Origin: Acidimicrobiales bacterium
GTDB lineage: Bacteria; Actinomycetota; Acidimicrobiia; Acidimicrobiales; Poriferisodalaceae
Direction: 5' to 3'
DNA length: 64,000 nucleotides
Assembly (NCBI GenBank): GCA_041394185.1
Contig: JAWKIQ010000002.1
Coordinates: forward strand, 496,001 to 560,000
Shown here: positions 44,807 to 53,148 of the stretch, in pieces
Position numbering within the stretch: position 1 is the first letter of the stretch
Layout of the letters: each line of letters begins with the position of its first letter
Position numbers and translations under genes: made by a program
Notes under the pieces: model-generated
What the model was told of the DNA's origin: nothing
Seen by the model: only the letters and a program-made list of their open reading frames with translations
Database searches by the model: none

Positions 44807-46216
44807 TCAAGAGGAAGCCTCGGGCCTGAGGGTCGGGAACAGTACGACGTCGCGAATGGTCTCGACGCCCGCAAGCAACATCACGAGCCGGTCGATGCCG
44901 ATGCCCAGGCCGCCCGTGGGTGGCAGGCCATAGTCGAGGGCCCGCAGATAATCCTCGTCGAGCACCATGGCCTCGTCGTCGCCGAGATCTCGCAGGCCGG
45001 CTTGGTCTTCGAACCGCTTGCGCTGCTCGACCGGATCGTTCAGCTCGCTGAACGCGTTGCACAACTCGCGGCCCGCAACGATGGCCTCGAACCTCTCGGT
45101 GTACCCCGGACGGTCTCGGTGGTCGCGAGACAGCGGAGAAACCTCGGACGGATAGTCGGTGACGAATGTCGGCGACCAGATCTGTGCCTCGACGGAGGCT
45201 TCGTAGATCTCGAGCAACAGCTTCCCTGGGCCATAGGCCGCCTTGACGTCGACACCTAGGTCTTGGGCCACGCGGCGTAGCTCGTCGATGGGTGTCGTCA
45301 GATCGAGTTGATGGCCGGTGAACTCGGCGATCAACTCATCGAGGGTGGCGCGGCGCCAAGGTGCGGCGAGATCGAGCTGGCGTCCGCCGAAGTCGACCAC
45401 GGTCGTGCCGAGCAGGCTCAGCGCCAGATGTTCGACCATCTGCTCGACCAACTCCATGATGTCGGCGAAGTCGGCGTACGCCTGGTAGAGCTCGAGCATC
45501 GTGAACTCGGGGTTGTGTCGAGTCGAGACGCCCTCGTTGCGGAACACCCGGCCGATCTCGAACACCCTCTCGAAGCCGGCCACGGTCAGCCGCTTGAGGT
45601 ACAGCTCTGGGGCGATGCGCAGATAGAGCTTCATGTCCAGCGAGTTGTGGTGCGTCTCGAAGGGCTTGGCCAGCGCCCCACCCGGCAGCGGCTGCAACAT
45701 CGGCGTCTCGACCTCGATGAAGTCTCGGTCTTCGAGGAACCGCCTGATCAGCGACACCATACGGCTGCGCATGAGAAACGTCCGCCGAGCTTCGGGAGTG
45801 ACCCACAGATCGACGTAACGCTGGCGGTACCTGGTGTCGACATCGCTGATGCCATGCCACTTGTCCGGGAACGGACGCTTCGTGGCTGCCAGCAGGACCC
45901 ATTCGTCTACTCGCACCGACAGCTCGCCGCGACGGGTGACCATGACCACACCCTTGACACCGATCCAGTCGCCCAGGTTCAGATCGCAGAACGAATCGAA
46001 ATCGGGAGTGGTCTTCGAGGGGGCAAAGAGTTGGATTCGCCCCGAAGAGTCCTGGAGCGTCCCGAACGCCAGCTTGCCCTGCACCCTGCGAAGCATCAGG
46101 CGACCGGCGATCGACACGACCTGATCGGTCTCGGTGCCGGCCTCGAGACCCTGGTTGGCGTCGACTATCTGAGCGACGGAATGATCGCGTTCGTAGCGGT
46201 AGGGAATGGCAGTCAT
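44807..46216 (-). CDS. lysS: Lysyl-tRNA synthetase, class II
   Basis: 469 residues, slightly short at the N-terminus compared with the usual 490-505. OB-fold anticodon-binding domain (VSIAGRLMLRRVQGKLAFGTLQD), then catalytic core with motif 2 region RVFRNEGVSTRHNPEFTMLELYQAY and motif 3 GLGIGIDRLVMLLAGVETIRDVVLFPTLRP. Charges tRNA-Lys. Separated from the polyprenyl synthase by 47 bases, which may form one transcript. ATG 46216. Confidence 0.97.
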   Translation of the reverse strand: MTAIPYRYERDHSVAQIVDANQGLEAGTETDQVVSIAGRLMLRRVQGKLAFGTLQDSSGRIQLFAPSKTTPDFDSFCDLNLGDWIGVKGVVMVTRRGELSVRVDEWVLLAATKRPFPDKWHGISDVDTRYRQRYVDLWVTPEARRTFLMRSRMVSLIRRFLEDRDFIEVETPMLQPLPGGALAKPFETHHNSLDMKLYLRIAPELYLKRLTVAGFERVFEIGRVFRNEGVSTRHNPEFTMLELYQAYADFADIMELVEQMVEHLALSLLGTTVVDFGGRQLDLAAPWRRATLDELIAEFTGHQLDLTTPIDELRRVAQDLGVDVKAAYGPGKLLLEIYEASVEAQIWSPTFVTDYPSEVSPLSRDHRDRPGYTERFEAIVAGRELCNAFSELNDPVEQRKRFEDQAGLRDLGDDEAMVLDEDYLRALDYGLPPTGGLGIGIDRLVMLLAGVETIRDVVLFPTLRPEASS

Positions 46217-46277
46217 CAGCGCTGGGGATCCGGCACACGAGCCGGCACGGTCGGTGGATGGTTAAGAGAGGGTGGGC

Positions 46278-46793
46278 TCAAGACGCAGGCGAGTGCGATG
46301 CGAGCTTCTCGGCCTCGGCGACCAGGCCGCGGGCAAGAGGCCCGAGCTGACGACCGAAGATACGTTCGGTCACGACCACTGCCTTGGGCACCTCAGGGAC
46401 CATACCCGCCCAGACGAGATAACCGGCGATGAGCCCGCTGACGTGGTCGCCGACCTCGTCTCGGTGCACGACGACCCTGCGGTGCTGTTCGAGCATCTGA
46501 CGGATCTCGGTATAGAGCCGCTCTAGCGCACGCCCGACCTCGTCGGTGGGTGGGAATGGCCGGTGCAGATAGGGCAACCGCAGCTCGTCGTAGTTGTGCA
46601 GGTTGTGCGGTGCGGCGGTCAATGAGATGACCACATCGAACTCCTGCTGGCGCAACCAGATGATCTCTTCTTGGCGGCGCACACGGCGATGGCTCTCGCC
46701 ATAGCCGCCCGGGCGTTCGCAGACTGCTAGCTGGTCCTTGATGACCCAGGCGAAGTTGCGCGGCCGGATTCCCTCGGCCCACTTGCCCTTCAT
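46278..46793 (-). CDS. Protein-tyrosine-phosphatase-like protein lacking the catalytic cysteine
   Basis: 171 residues. The order of elements (FDVVISLTAAPHNLHNYDELRLPYLHRPFPPTDE, then LEQHRRVVVHRDEVGDHVSGLIAGYLVW) matches dual-specificity phosphatases: a beta strand, a proline loop and the P-loop HCxxGxxRS. Here the loop reads VVVHRDEVGDHVSG, with Arg in place of Cys and His in place of Arg. If related, it would be inactive or phosphate-binding only. The family assignment is an inference from pattern; no gene symbol. ATG 46793. Confidence 0.6.
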   Translation of the reverse strand: MKGKWAEGIRPRNFAWVIKDQLAVCERPGGYGESHRRVRRQEEIIWLRQQEFDVVISLTAAPHNLHNYDELRLPYLHRPFPPTDEVGRALERLYTEIRQMLEQHRRVVVHRDEVGDHVSGLIAGYLVWAGMVPEVPKAVVVTERIFGRQLGPLARGLVAEAEKLASHSPAS

Positions 46794-46876
46794 CGAACAG
46801 TCTCACCCCACAGCTTCGCGGCCAGACGGGACACTAGCCGACAGGCCCCCACGAATGCCCAACGAACACCGGAAAA

Positions 46877-47398
46877 TCAGACGTCGGAGTTGTACCAACG
46901 AATCTCGTCGTAGTCGCGATGCCACCCACCGACGTCGAGACCGTAACCGACGACCCACCCGTCGGGAATCTCGAAACCCAGGTAACGAATGAGGTCGGCG
47001 GGATGACCGCTGCGCGCCAGCAGGCTGCAGGCGCTGAGGCTGGCCGGGTTGCGGGCCTCGAGCAGTTCGAGGAGATAGCGCAGTGTCAGACCCGAGTCGA
47101 TGATGTCCTCGACCACAACGACGTGGCGCCCTTCGATGTCGTGGTCGAGATCCTTCAACAGCCTGACGACGCCTGTCGATGTCGTCAACGCGCCATAAGA
47201 CGAAACAGCTATGAAGTCGACCTCGGTTGGTATCGACATCGAACGAACCAGGTCGGAAAGGAACATGTAGGCGCCCTTCAGCACCCCCACCATCAACACG
47301 TTCGAGCCCGCGAAATCGGCCGATATCTCGGCTCCGATCTCGTCTACGCGACGGTGAAGAGAGGTCGAGTCGACTACGACATCGCCCACGGCATCCAT
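46877..47398 (-). CDS. hpt: Hypoxanthine phosphoribosyltransferase
   Basis: 173 residues. Purine salvage enzyme making IMP/GMP from PRPP. PRPP-binding signature VVVVEDIIDSGLTLRYLL and the substrate loop MVGVLKGAYMFLSDLVR are clear. ATG 47396-47398 is preceded by AAGGA six bases upstream, which decides the start; longer reading reaches into the tilS region. hpt follows tilS by 28 bases on the same strand, the usual actinobacterial pair. Confidence 0.96.
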   Translation of the reverse strand: MDAVGDVVVDSTSLHRRVDEIGAEISADFAGSNVLMVGVLKGAYMFLSDLVRSMSIPTEVDFIAVSSYGALTTSTGVVRLLKDLDHDIEGRHVVVVEDIIDSGLTLRYLLELLEARNPASLSACSLLARSGHPADLIRYLGFEIPDGWVVGYGLDVGGWHRDYDEIRWYNSDV

Positions 47399-47426
47399 GT
47401 TTGGTCCTTCGAGCACGCCCGAGACG

Positions 47427-48395
47427 CTAGACCACCGCCGTCGAACCAGCCCCACCGTCGCCCGACAACGGTGAACGCCCTGGCGATTCCTCGACGAAGA
47501 GGCGCTGCCCGCTTCGCCTGACCCTTCGACCGCCGACGATCTCGGTGGCAACGGCTCGGCCGGCGGCCACGCCGAGCACCCGGTCGGTGGAGGCGAGGTC
47601 GAGCGGGTGGTCGGCTCGCAGCCAGCTTCGCACCGCCCTTCTGGCCAAAGCGACGGGCGCAGCCGTCAACGCCCGGGCGTCGGTGGGGTCTATGGCCGCC
47701 GCGAGCTCGTCGAGCAACTCGGAGTCGACCCGAGACACCTCGGCGAAGCGGTCGAGCAGAACGGCGACGTCTCGGTCTGCGATCTCGTTCATCAGCGGGA
47801 TCAGCTCTGCGCGAACCCGGACGCGGCGAAACCTGGGGTCGGTGTTGTGCTGGTCTTCGACAAACTCGAACCCCAGGCTGCGACACAACCCGACGGTCTC
47901 GGTTCGCCTCAGGGCCAGCAGCGGACGGGTGGTGGGATCCATCGCCGAGACACCGTCGATGCCCGACCCCCTCAGCAGTGCCAGCAGCACCCATTCGGCG
48001 CGGTCGTCGCGTGTATGAGCCACCAGGGCGCCGGGCCCCAGAGCTTCATACCTGGCCTCGCGAGCGCGTGCCTCGAGATTGGGCCCGGGCTCGATGGTGA
48101 CGCTTCGCGCCTCGAAGGAGGCCCCGAGAAGAGACGCCACCCGCTCGACGACATCGGCCTCGGCTGCTGATCGAGGGCGCAGGCCGTGGTCGACGTGGAC
48201 GGCTAGGGCCTCGTGACCGGAGAACACGGCCAAGGCCAGCATTGCCAGTGAGTCGGCGCCTCCCGACACACCCAGCACCAACGGATCGGGACCGGCGACG
48301 AACCTGCACCTGGCGACTAGATCGTCGACCAGCCCACGCGTGGGTGCGTCCAGGTCGCCGAGCGTCAGGCTGCTTCGGGCACCCTCAGCAGCCAC
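47427..48395 (-). CDS. tilS: tRNA(Ile)-lysidine synthetase
   Basis: 322 residues. Adds lysine to C34 of the tRNA-Ile with CAU anticodon so it reads AUA. ATP PP-loop VLGVSGGADSLAML, then VHVDHGLRPRS and the LRGSGIDGVSAMDP region. GTG 48393-48395 is chosen because AAGGAG lies eight bases upstream; it overlaps the end of the metalloprotease gene by 31 bases. It ends with a poorly conserved acidic/basic tail. hpt follows. Confidence 0.92.
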   Translation of the reverse strand: MAAEGARSSLTLGDLDAPTRGLVDDLVARCRFVAGPDPLVLGVSGGADSLAMLALAVFSGHEALAVHVDHGLRPRSAAEADVVERVASLLGASFEARSVTIEPGPNLEARAREARYEALGPGALVAHTRDDRAEWVLLALLRGSGIDGVSAMDPTTRPLLALRRTETVGLCRSLGFEFVEDQHNTDPRFRRVRVRAELIPLMNEIADRDVAVLLDRFAEVSRVDSELLDELAAAIDPTDARALTAAPVALARRAVRSWLRADHPLDLASTDRVLGVAAGRAVATEIVGGRRVRRSGQRLFVEESPGRSPLSGDGGAGSTAVV

Positions 48396-49426
48396 TGCGA
48401 CGGCTCCTTGATCTCCTCGATCGAGGGCAGATGGGTCGAGTCTTGCCAGATCACGTCGACCGCCCGGTCGCCGCGCTCGGCCTCGATGCGCTCGATGAAC
48501 CTCTCGCCCTGTTCGTACTGGGCCAACTTGGCGTCGATGCCGATGAGCTTTTGCATGATGCGAGCAATGCCCTTGGTGTTGTTTCGGCGCTGCTGCATGA
48601 CCTTGGCGAAACGTCCGGCGCTGGGAACGTGTTCGCGTGCCGCCCGGTTCATGGTGACGTCGCCATGGCCTTCGAGCAGGCTCATGAGACCCGAGATCTG
48701 ATCCAACACCAGCCTCTGCTCGTCGGAGGCGAACAACAGCGCGAGGCCGTTGTCGAGTGCGGCCGTCTCGCCGCGGCGCCTCTCGTCGAACAGGCGCTTG
48801 AGACCCGACATGATGCGATCGGGGTCGGGGTCGATGTTGTCGAGCGTCTGTTCGACCAAGCCGATGAAGTGCTCGCGCATCCAAGGCACGCCGGTGAACT
48901 GGGCCCTGTGCGTCAGCTCGTGGGTGGCCAGCCACAGCCGGAACTCGCCTGGCACGAACGCATAACGTTTCTCGACGGCCAACACGTTGGGGCCCACGTA
49001 ATAGACGAGATCCTGGTCTTGTGGATCTTCGTCCTCTGCCAGCAGCAGGTCGTACTGGCCCAGAACGCGCCGCGACATCCAGCCCAGCACGGTGCCGACC
49101 TCGACTGCAGCGACCTTGCCCGACACCGCCGCCATGGGGCCAGATGGCGCCCGCTCCTCCATCTTGGCGGTGAGGGGGCGCAACAGTCGTTGGAACGAGC
49201 GGATGTTTGCATCGATCCAGTCCTCGCGTCCGATCACCCGGGCGCGAGCTGGGCCGTCAAGCGACCTAAGGCCGGTCTCGTCGGCGACCAATTCCTCTGC
49301 CAGAACCGTCGCCTCGGCGAAGTCGTCGTGCAGGGATTGGTAGAGATACGACTGCGACAGGGGCTCTACGCCAGCGGCTCGCCTGGCGATGCGGGCTGCG
49401 AACTCCCAGTCGATGGTTTGATCCAC
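48365..49426 (-). CDS. DUF2342 zinc-dependent metalloprotease-like protein
   Basis: 353 residues. Family annotated as coenzyme F420-associated hydrolase or zinc-dependent metalloprotease, usually next to tilS and hpt, as here. The zinc-binding motif is seen in LWLATHELTHRAQFTG (HExxH), with long helical flanks and MNRAAREHVPSAGR. Substrate unknown; I see no signal peptide, so it is probably cytosolic. GTG 49424-49426 is seven bases after the stop of the small upstream membrane protein; ribosome-binding site weak. Overlaps tilS. Confidence 0.85.
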   Translation of the reverse strand: MDQTIDWEFAARIARRAAGVEPLSQSYLYQSLHDDFAEATVLAEELVADETGLRSLDGPARARVIGREDWIDANIRSFQRLLRPLTAKMEERAPSGPMAAVSGKVAAVEVGTVLGWMSRRVLGQYDLLLAEDEDPQDQDLVYYVGPNVLAVEKRYAFVPGEFRLWLATHELTHRAQFTGVPWMREHFIGLVEQTLDNIDPDPDRIMSGLKRLFDERRRGETAALDNGLALLFASDEQRLVLDQISGLMSLLEGHGDVTMNRAAREHVPSAGRFAKVMQQRRNNTKGIARIMQKLIGIDAKLAQYEQGERFIERIEAERGDRAVDVIWQDSTHLPSIEEIKEPSQWLLRVPEAA

Positions 49427-49433
49427 GCCGATA

Positions 49434-49574
49434 TCAGCGCCTCGGGTAACGCGGCCCGACAACCCGGACCGCGTAGCCAATGGCCAGCGCGAGTACCAGC
49501 AACACCGCACCTGCGGTGAGGAGTGGGGCGATCCAGAAGTGCCATTCCTGGGCGGCGAGCATCATGGCAGACAT
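49434..49574 (-). CDS. 46-residue single-pass membrane protein
   Basis: A short frame from ATG 49572-49574 to TGA: MSAMMLAAQEWHFWIAPLL begins it, a hydrophobic helix LLTAGAVLLVLALAIGYAV follows, and it ends VVGPRYPRR. It ends seven bases before the metalloprotease start on the same strand, so it is probably the first gene of that operon. The WHFWI...YxVxVVxPRYPRR pattern looks like small conserved actinobacterial proteins that I recall beside this protease family. Start may also be an ATG two or three codons later. Function unknown. Confidence 0.65.
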   Translation of the reverse strand: MSAMMLAAQEWHFWIAPLLTAGAVLLVLALAIGYAVRVVGPRYPRR

Positions 49575-49611
49575 CGTAGGCGCTGGATCGGCCCAAGAGA
49601 ACAACAACGGC

Positions 49612-49893
49612 TCAAACCGAACGCCGAAGCTGTTCGGCGATGCGGTCCTTCAGACCCGGGGGAACCGGTGTGACCGCCCGCCTTGCGATGACGGTCTTGA
49701 GCTCGGCTTCGAACGAGAACGCCTCGAGGCAGTGACCACAAGAGTCGAGGTGGTGACGGATCGCGTCCTTGCGCGCGTCGTCGAGTTGCCCGTCGAGAAA
49801 GCGATACAAACGGTCGAGAGCCTGCTGGCAGTCGAGCGATTGGCTTGTCTGTTGGTGAGGATCAGGCGCGTCCATCGTTGATCCGCTCGTCAT
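49612..49893 (-). CDS. rsrA: RsrA-type zinc anti-sigma factor
   Basis: 93 residues. Redox-sensing anti-sigma factor that binds a SigR-type sigma factor until thiol oxidation releases it. ZAS motif H-x3-C-x2-C is seen in HHLDSCGHC (H48, C52, C55), and the third cysteine LDCQQAL at C22. Directly downstream of the sigma factor gene, two bases apart, so co-transcribed. This pair is the actinobacterial thiol-stress system that uses mycothiol. Start: ATG 49893, or ATG 49875. Confidence 0.93.
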   Translation of the reverse strand: MTSGSTMDAPDPHQQTSQSLDCQQALDRLYRFLDGQLDDARKDAIRHHLDSCGHCLEAFSFEAELKTVIARRAVTPVPPGLKDRIAEQLRRSV

Positions 49894-49895
49894 CG

Positions 49896-50459
49896 CTACT
49901 TGGCCTCCACGATGCCCAGACCTACGGCGTAGTCGTACAACGCCTTGTGTAGAGCCTTTCTTCCACGGTGCAGTCTGCTCATCACCGTTCCGATCGGCAC
50001 ATCTGTGATCTCTGCGATCTCCTTGTAGGAAAAACCTTCGACATCGGCCAGGTAGACCGCGAGGCGAAAGTTCTCCGGGAGCTCGTCGAGAGCAGCGACG
50101 ACCTGATCATCGGTGAACCAGTCGAACAGTTCGTCCTCGGCGGAACGCCCTGCGACCTTCTCCAGATCGTTGACCCTGCGGTAGAGGTAGAAATCTTCTA
50201 TCTCGGCCAGATCAGACTCTTCGGGTCGCCGCTGTTTGGCTCGGTACCGGTTGATGAACGTATTGGTGAGGATCCGATACAGCCACGCCCGCAGGTTCGT
50301 TCCCTGAGAGAACGATCCGTAGGCGCGGTAGGCCTTCAGGTAGGTCTCCTGGACCAGATCCTCGGCGTCGGCGGGGTTGCGGGTCATCCGCAACGCAGCC
50401 GAATAGAGGCCGTCCATGAACTCCATGGCGTCTTCGACGAAGTTCTCCTGATCGGCCAC
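49896..50459 (-). CDS. sigR: ECF sigma factor SigR/SigH
   Basis: 187 residues. Region 2 AEDLVQETYLKAYRAYGSF and NLRAWLYRILTNTFINRYR; region 4 LDELPENFRLAVYLADVEGFSYKEIAEITDVPIGTVMSRLHRGRKALHKAL. This extended region 4 and the partner RsrA identify the thiol-stress sigma factor. GTG 50457-50459. Its promoter should lie in the 110 bases before tRNA-Thr; I see no perfect GGAAT-N18-GTT autoregulatory box. Confidence 0.95.
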   Translation of the reverse strand: MADQENFVEDAMEFMDGLYSAALRMTRNPADAEDLVQETYLKAYRAYGSFSQGTNLRAWLYRILTNTFINRYRAKQRRPEESDLAEIEDFYLYRRVNDLEKVAGRSAEDELFDWFTDDQVVAALDELPENFRLAVYLADVEGFSYKEIAEITDVPIGTVMSRLHRGRKALHKALYDYAVGLGIVEAK

Positions 50460-50569
50460 GCTAAAAACCTAGCGGCACGAGCTGCGAAAAGGACCTGTCC
50501 GGCAGTGCCTGCGATCGGCGCGACCGGGCGCGGCTAGGCCATGGCGAGCCTGTAACATGATCGGTCCGT

Positions 50570-50641
50570 GCCCGAGTAGCTCAGTGGTAGAGCAGCTCTC
50601 TCGTAAAGAGCAGGCCGTGGGTTCAATCCCCACCTCGGGCT
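50570..50641 (+). tRNA. tRNA-Thr, anticodon CGT
   Basis: Stems are perfect: acceptor GCCCGAG/CTCGGGC, D-arm GCTC..GAGC, anticodon stem GCTCT/AGAGC with loop CTCGTAA (anticodon CGT), T-arm GTGGG TTCAATC CCCAC, discriminator T at 50641. CCA not encoded. A TAACAT hexamer at 50553-50558 could be its -10 box. It lies between sigR (divergent) and holB (convergent). Confidence 0.97.
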
Positions 50642-50644
50642 CCG

Positions 50645-51694
50645 CTAGCCGAGCTGTGGCAGCCGGCAGAACAAATCCTGCAACAGCAGCCTCTCGTTGG
50701 GGTTGCGAGCCAATGCTTGCGATGCCTCCGAAACAGCACCGCACGCGGCCGCCATCTCGTCTGGCGCCATCCGGCCGGCCAGCAACTCGTCTCGGTAGAA
50801 GGCACCCAACCTCGCCATACCGGCACGGAACTCGTCGGTGCGATGGCGCCGCAGTTCGCGCCGGTGCCTGGCTTCGAGGTCTTTGCGCCCCGCCCCTCGT
50901 TCGCCAGTCTGTTCGACACGACGAGCCAACTCGTCGAGATCTGCTTCGTGTCTGGCCTTGACCTGAGCCGCAGCGCCGTCGACCAGCGCCAGCAGGCGCT
51001 CGACGCCTGTGGCGGCACGATTACCAGCGCCGTTCAACGATCCGGCGATCTCGACCCATGTATCGAGGCGCACCACCAGATCTGGGTCGGATGCGAGCAG
51101 GCGAGCCCGCTCGAGGTCGCCACCAGCGGCCTCGGCACAGGCTTCGGCGCCGGCCTGATCGATTCCGATGTCGAGCAACTCGGCGATGATCACGTCGCGA
51201 GGCACCGGGCCGAACGCGATCTCGACACAACGCGACGCGATGGTGACCAACTCTGGCGGGATCTCGGTGGCGAGAATCACGAAGCGAGTGGTGGCGGGCG
51301 GCTCTTCGATGGCCTTCAGGACCATCGCAGTCTGGTCGCCCACCAGGTGGAAGTCGACGAGCACGATGACCTTCAGCGGCGCGTCGATGGGGCTGGTGGC
51401 ACTGACCCTGACCACCTCGCGGGCCTGCTCGGCGGTGATCGTCTGGCCCGCCCGCTCGAACACCAACAGGTCTGGGTGGCGTTCGGCGACCGCAAGGCGA
51501 CGATGGCGTTCGGCACCGGATGGATCGGCGGAGGCCATGAGTGCGCCGGCGAACTGGGCCGCTGCGGCTCGCTTTCCCACGCCGGTGGGGCCAACGAACA
51601 GGTACGCCGGTACCGGGTTGTCCAGGGCAGCGTTGAGGCGTCTGGTCGCCTGGGGCTGGCCGAGAATCTCGATTGGGCCTGCTTGTTCGGACAT
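50645..51694 (-). CDS. holB: DNA polymerase III subunit delta'
   Basis: 349 residues, clamp-loader AAA protein. Walker A-like GPTGVGKRAAAAQFAG, Walker B VLVDFHLVGDQTAMVLKAIEEPP, SRC motif TIASRCVEIAFGPV. The zinc-binding Cys module normally found between Walker A and HPDL is absent: ASADPSGAERHRRLAVAERHPDL has no cysteines. ATG 51694. It is the last gene of topA-MFS-holB. No thymidylate kinase domain precedes it, although actinobacterial loci often carry tmk here. Confidence 0.9.
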   Translation of the reverse strand: MSEQAGPIEILGQPQATRRLNAALDNPVPAYLFVGPTGVGKRAAAAQFAGALMASADPSGAERHRRLAVAERHPDLLVFERAGQTITAEQAREVVRVSATSPIDAPLKVIVLVDFHLVGDQTAMVLKAIEEPPATTRFVILATEIPPELVTIASRCVEIAFGPVPRDVIIAELLDIGIDQAGAEACAEAAGGDLERARLLASDPDLVVRLDTWVEIAGSLNGAGNRAATGVERLLALVDGAAAQVKARHEADLDELARRVEQTGERGAGRKDLEARHRRELRRHRTDEFRAGMARLGAFYRDELLAGRMAPDEMAAACGAVSEASQALARNPNERLLLQDLFCRLPQLG

Positions 51695-51709
51695 TGGCTT
51701 CCCTGTCGG

Positions 51710-53137
51710 CTACCGGTTCGGGGTGGCCGGTGATTCGGCCCTGTCGAGATTCTGCCCAGACGGTGTGCCACCGCGCAGCGACCAGGCCGCCAGAAGACCT
51801 GCGCCGACTATCAACAGACCTGCCAGCCACAGGGCGCCGCGGACCCCTACCAAATCGAAGCCGAACGACCCGATCTCGACCCGAGATTCGAGGGTCTGCT
51901 CGAACACCCAGTCGAGGGCCTCGCTGAGGAACCCACCCACGCCGATGGCGACCAGCAAACAAAACCTGACCAGGGTGTACAGAGCGCTGAACACCCTGCC
52001 CCTCAGTTCGTCGGACACCGACTCGTGCAACAAGGTGAACCCGAGCACGTAGACGGCGCCGGCGTTCAACCCCAACGCAAAGACCCCGACCAGGCTCACC
52101 TGAATGGCCGAGACCGATACGGCGAAGAACAGCGACACGCCCGCCGCGATGATCACCCCCACGAACATCCGACGCTTGTCGACCCTGGTCTGGATGGCGG
52201 ACAGGATGGCCACCCCGACCGCCACCCCGACGCCCAATACGGTCAGGATCGCGCCGTAACCATCGTCGTCGGCCTCGAGAATCTGATGGTTGAAGACCGA
52301 ACCCAGCGGTATCAACATCCCCCCGCCGATCATGCCAGTGCTGAGGGCTACCAGAACCGCCCGTACCGTGGGGTTGAGGGCGATGAACTTCCAACCTTCC
52401 TTCAGCTCCCTGACGCCAGATGACCAGTCGATGGTGCGCTTGGAGCTGCGGCGTTCGGCCGCCGAGCGGGCGACCAGCGGCAGCGTCGCGATCAGCGAGG
52501 CAGCCACCAGGAACGTCGCCGCGTCGACATAGAGTGCCAACGCCTCGCGATTGACGTCGAGCAGGTCGAGCCTGCCCGTGCCCACCAACCAGTCCGATGT
52601 TCGGGCCAGGCCTGCAAAGGCAGCCGAGGCAAACGGGAACGTGCCGTACGCAGCAACCAAGGACAGCGAGTTGGCAGTGGTCAGCTGGTCCTCGGGCACC
52701 ACATTGGGCACGATGGCTTCCTTGGCGGGTCCCCAAAGCGACGTCGCCAACTCCAGGACCAGCGATGCCAGCACCAGACCCCACACGGTGTCGATAGCCG
52801 GCAGGACCAACAGCACCACGGCGCGTGTGATGTCACAGGTGATCATCAGGCGCTTGCGGTTGAATCGATCGACGATGACACCGCCCACCGAGGCGAGAAA
52901 GAAGCCTGGCAGGACCCTGGCGATCATCACCAGTGCGATGGCCGAGCCGGCGGTGTCGCCGCCGATGCGCTCTGCTATGACGATGATGGCCAGGAAGCCA
53001 ACCCAGTCGCCGAACGCGCTGAACACCTGCGCCAACCACAGGCGAAAGAACTCTGGGGTGGCAAAGAGCCTCCCGAACACCCCAGCCTTGCCATCGAGCG
53101 CCGCTGGCGCAGCGTCGATGGGCTCAGGTCCGGTCAC
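51710..53137 (-). CDS. MFS transporter (resembles the membrane half of MFS-thymidylate kinase fusions)
   Basis: 475 residues, about 11-12 helices. MFS loop 2-3 motif is VGGVIVDRFNRKRLM, and the second half repeats it weakly (IQTRVDKRRMFVGV). The location between topA and holB matches loci in which an MFS domain is fused to dTMP kinase; here the reading ends 15 bases before holB with no kinase sequence. Substrate unknown. Neighbours are spaced 11-15 bases, so probably one operon. Confidence 0.85.
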   Translation of the reverse strand: MTGPEPIDAAPAALDGKAGVFGRLFATPEFFRLWLAQVFSAFGDWVGFLAIIVIAERIGGDTAGSAIALVMIARVLPGFFLASVGGVIVDRFNRKRLMITCDITRAVVLLVLPAIDTVWGLVLASLVLELATSLWGPAKEAIVPNVVPEDQLTTANSLSLVAAYGTFPFASAAFAGLARTSDWLVGTGRLDLLDVNREALALYVDAATFLVAASLIATLPLVARSAAERRSSKRTIDWSSGVRELKEGWKFIALNPTVRAVLVALSTGMIGGGMLIPLGSVFNHQILEADDDGYGAILTVLGVGVAVGVAILSAIQTRVDKRRMFVGVIIAAGVSLFFAVSVSAIQVSLVGVFALGLNAGAVYVLGFTLLHESVSDELRGRVFSALYTLVRFCLLVAIGVGGFLSEALDWVFEQTLESRVEIGSFGFDLVGVRGALWLAGLLIVGAGLLAAWSLRGGTPSGQNLDRAESPATPNR

Positions 53138-53148
53138 GGCCGTTCAGG

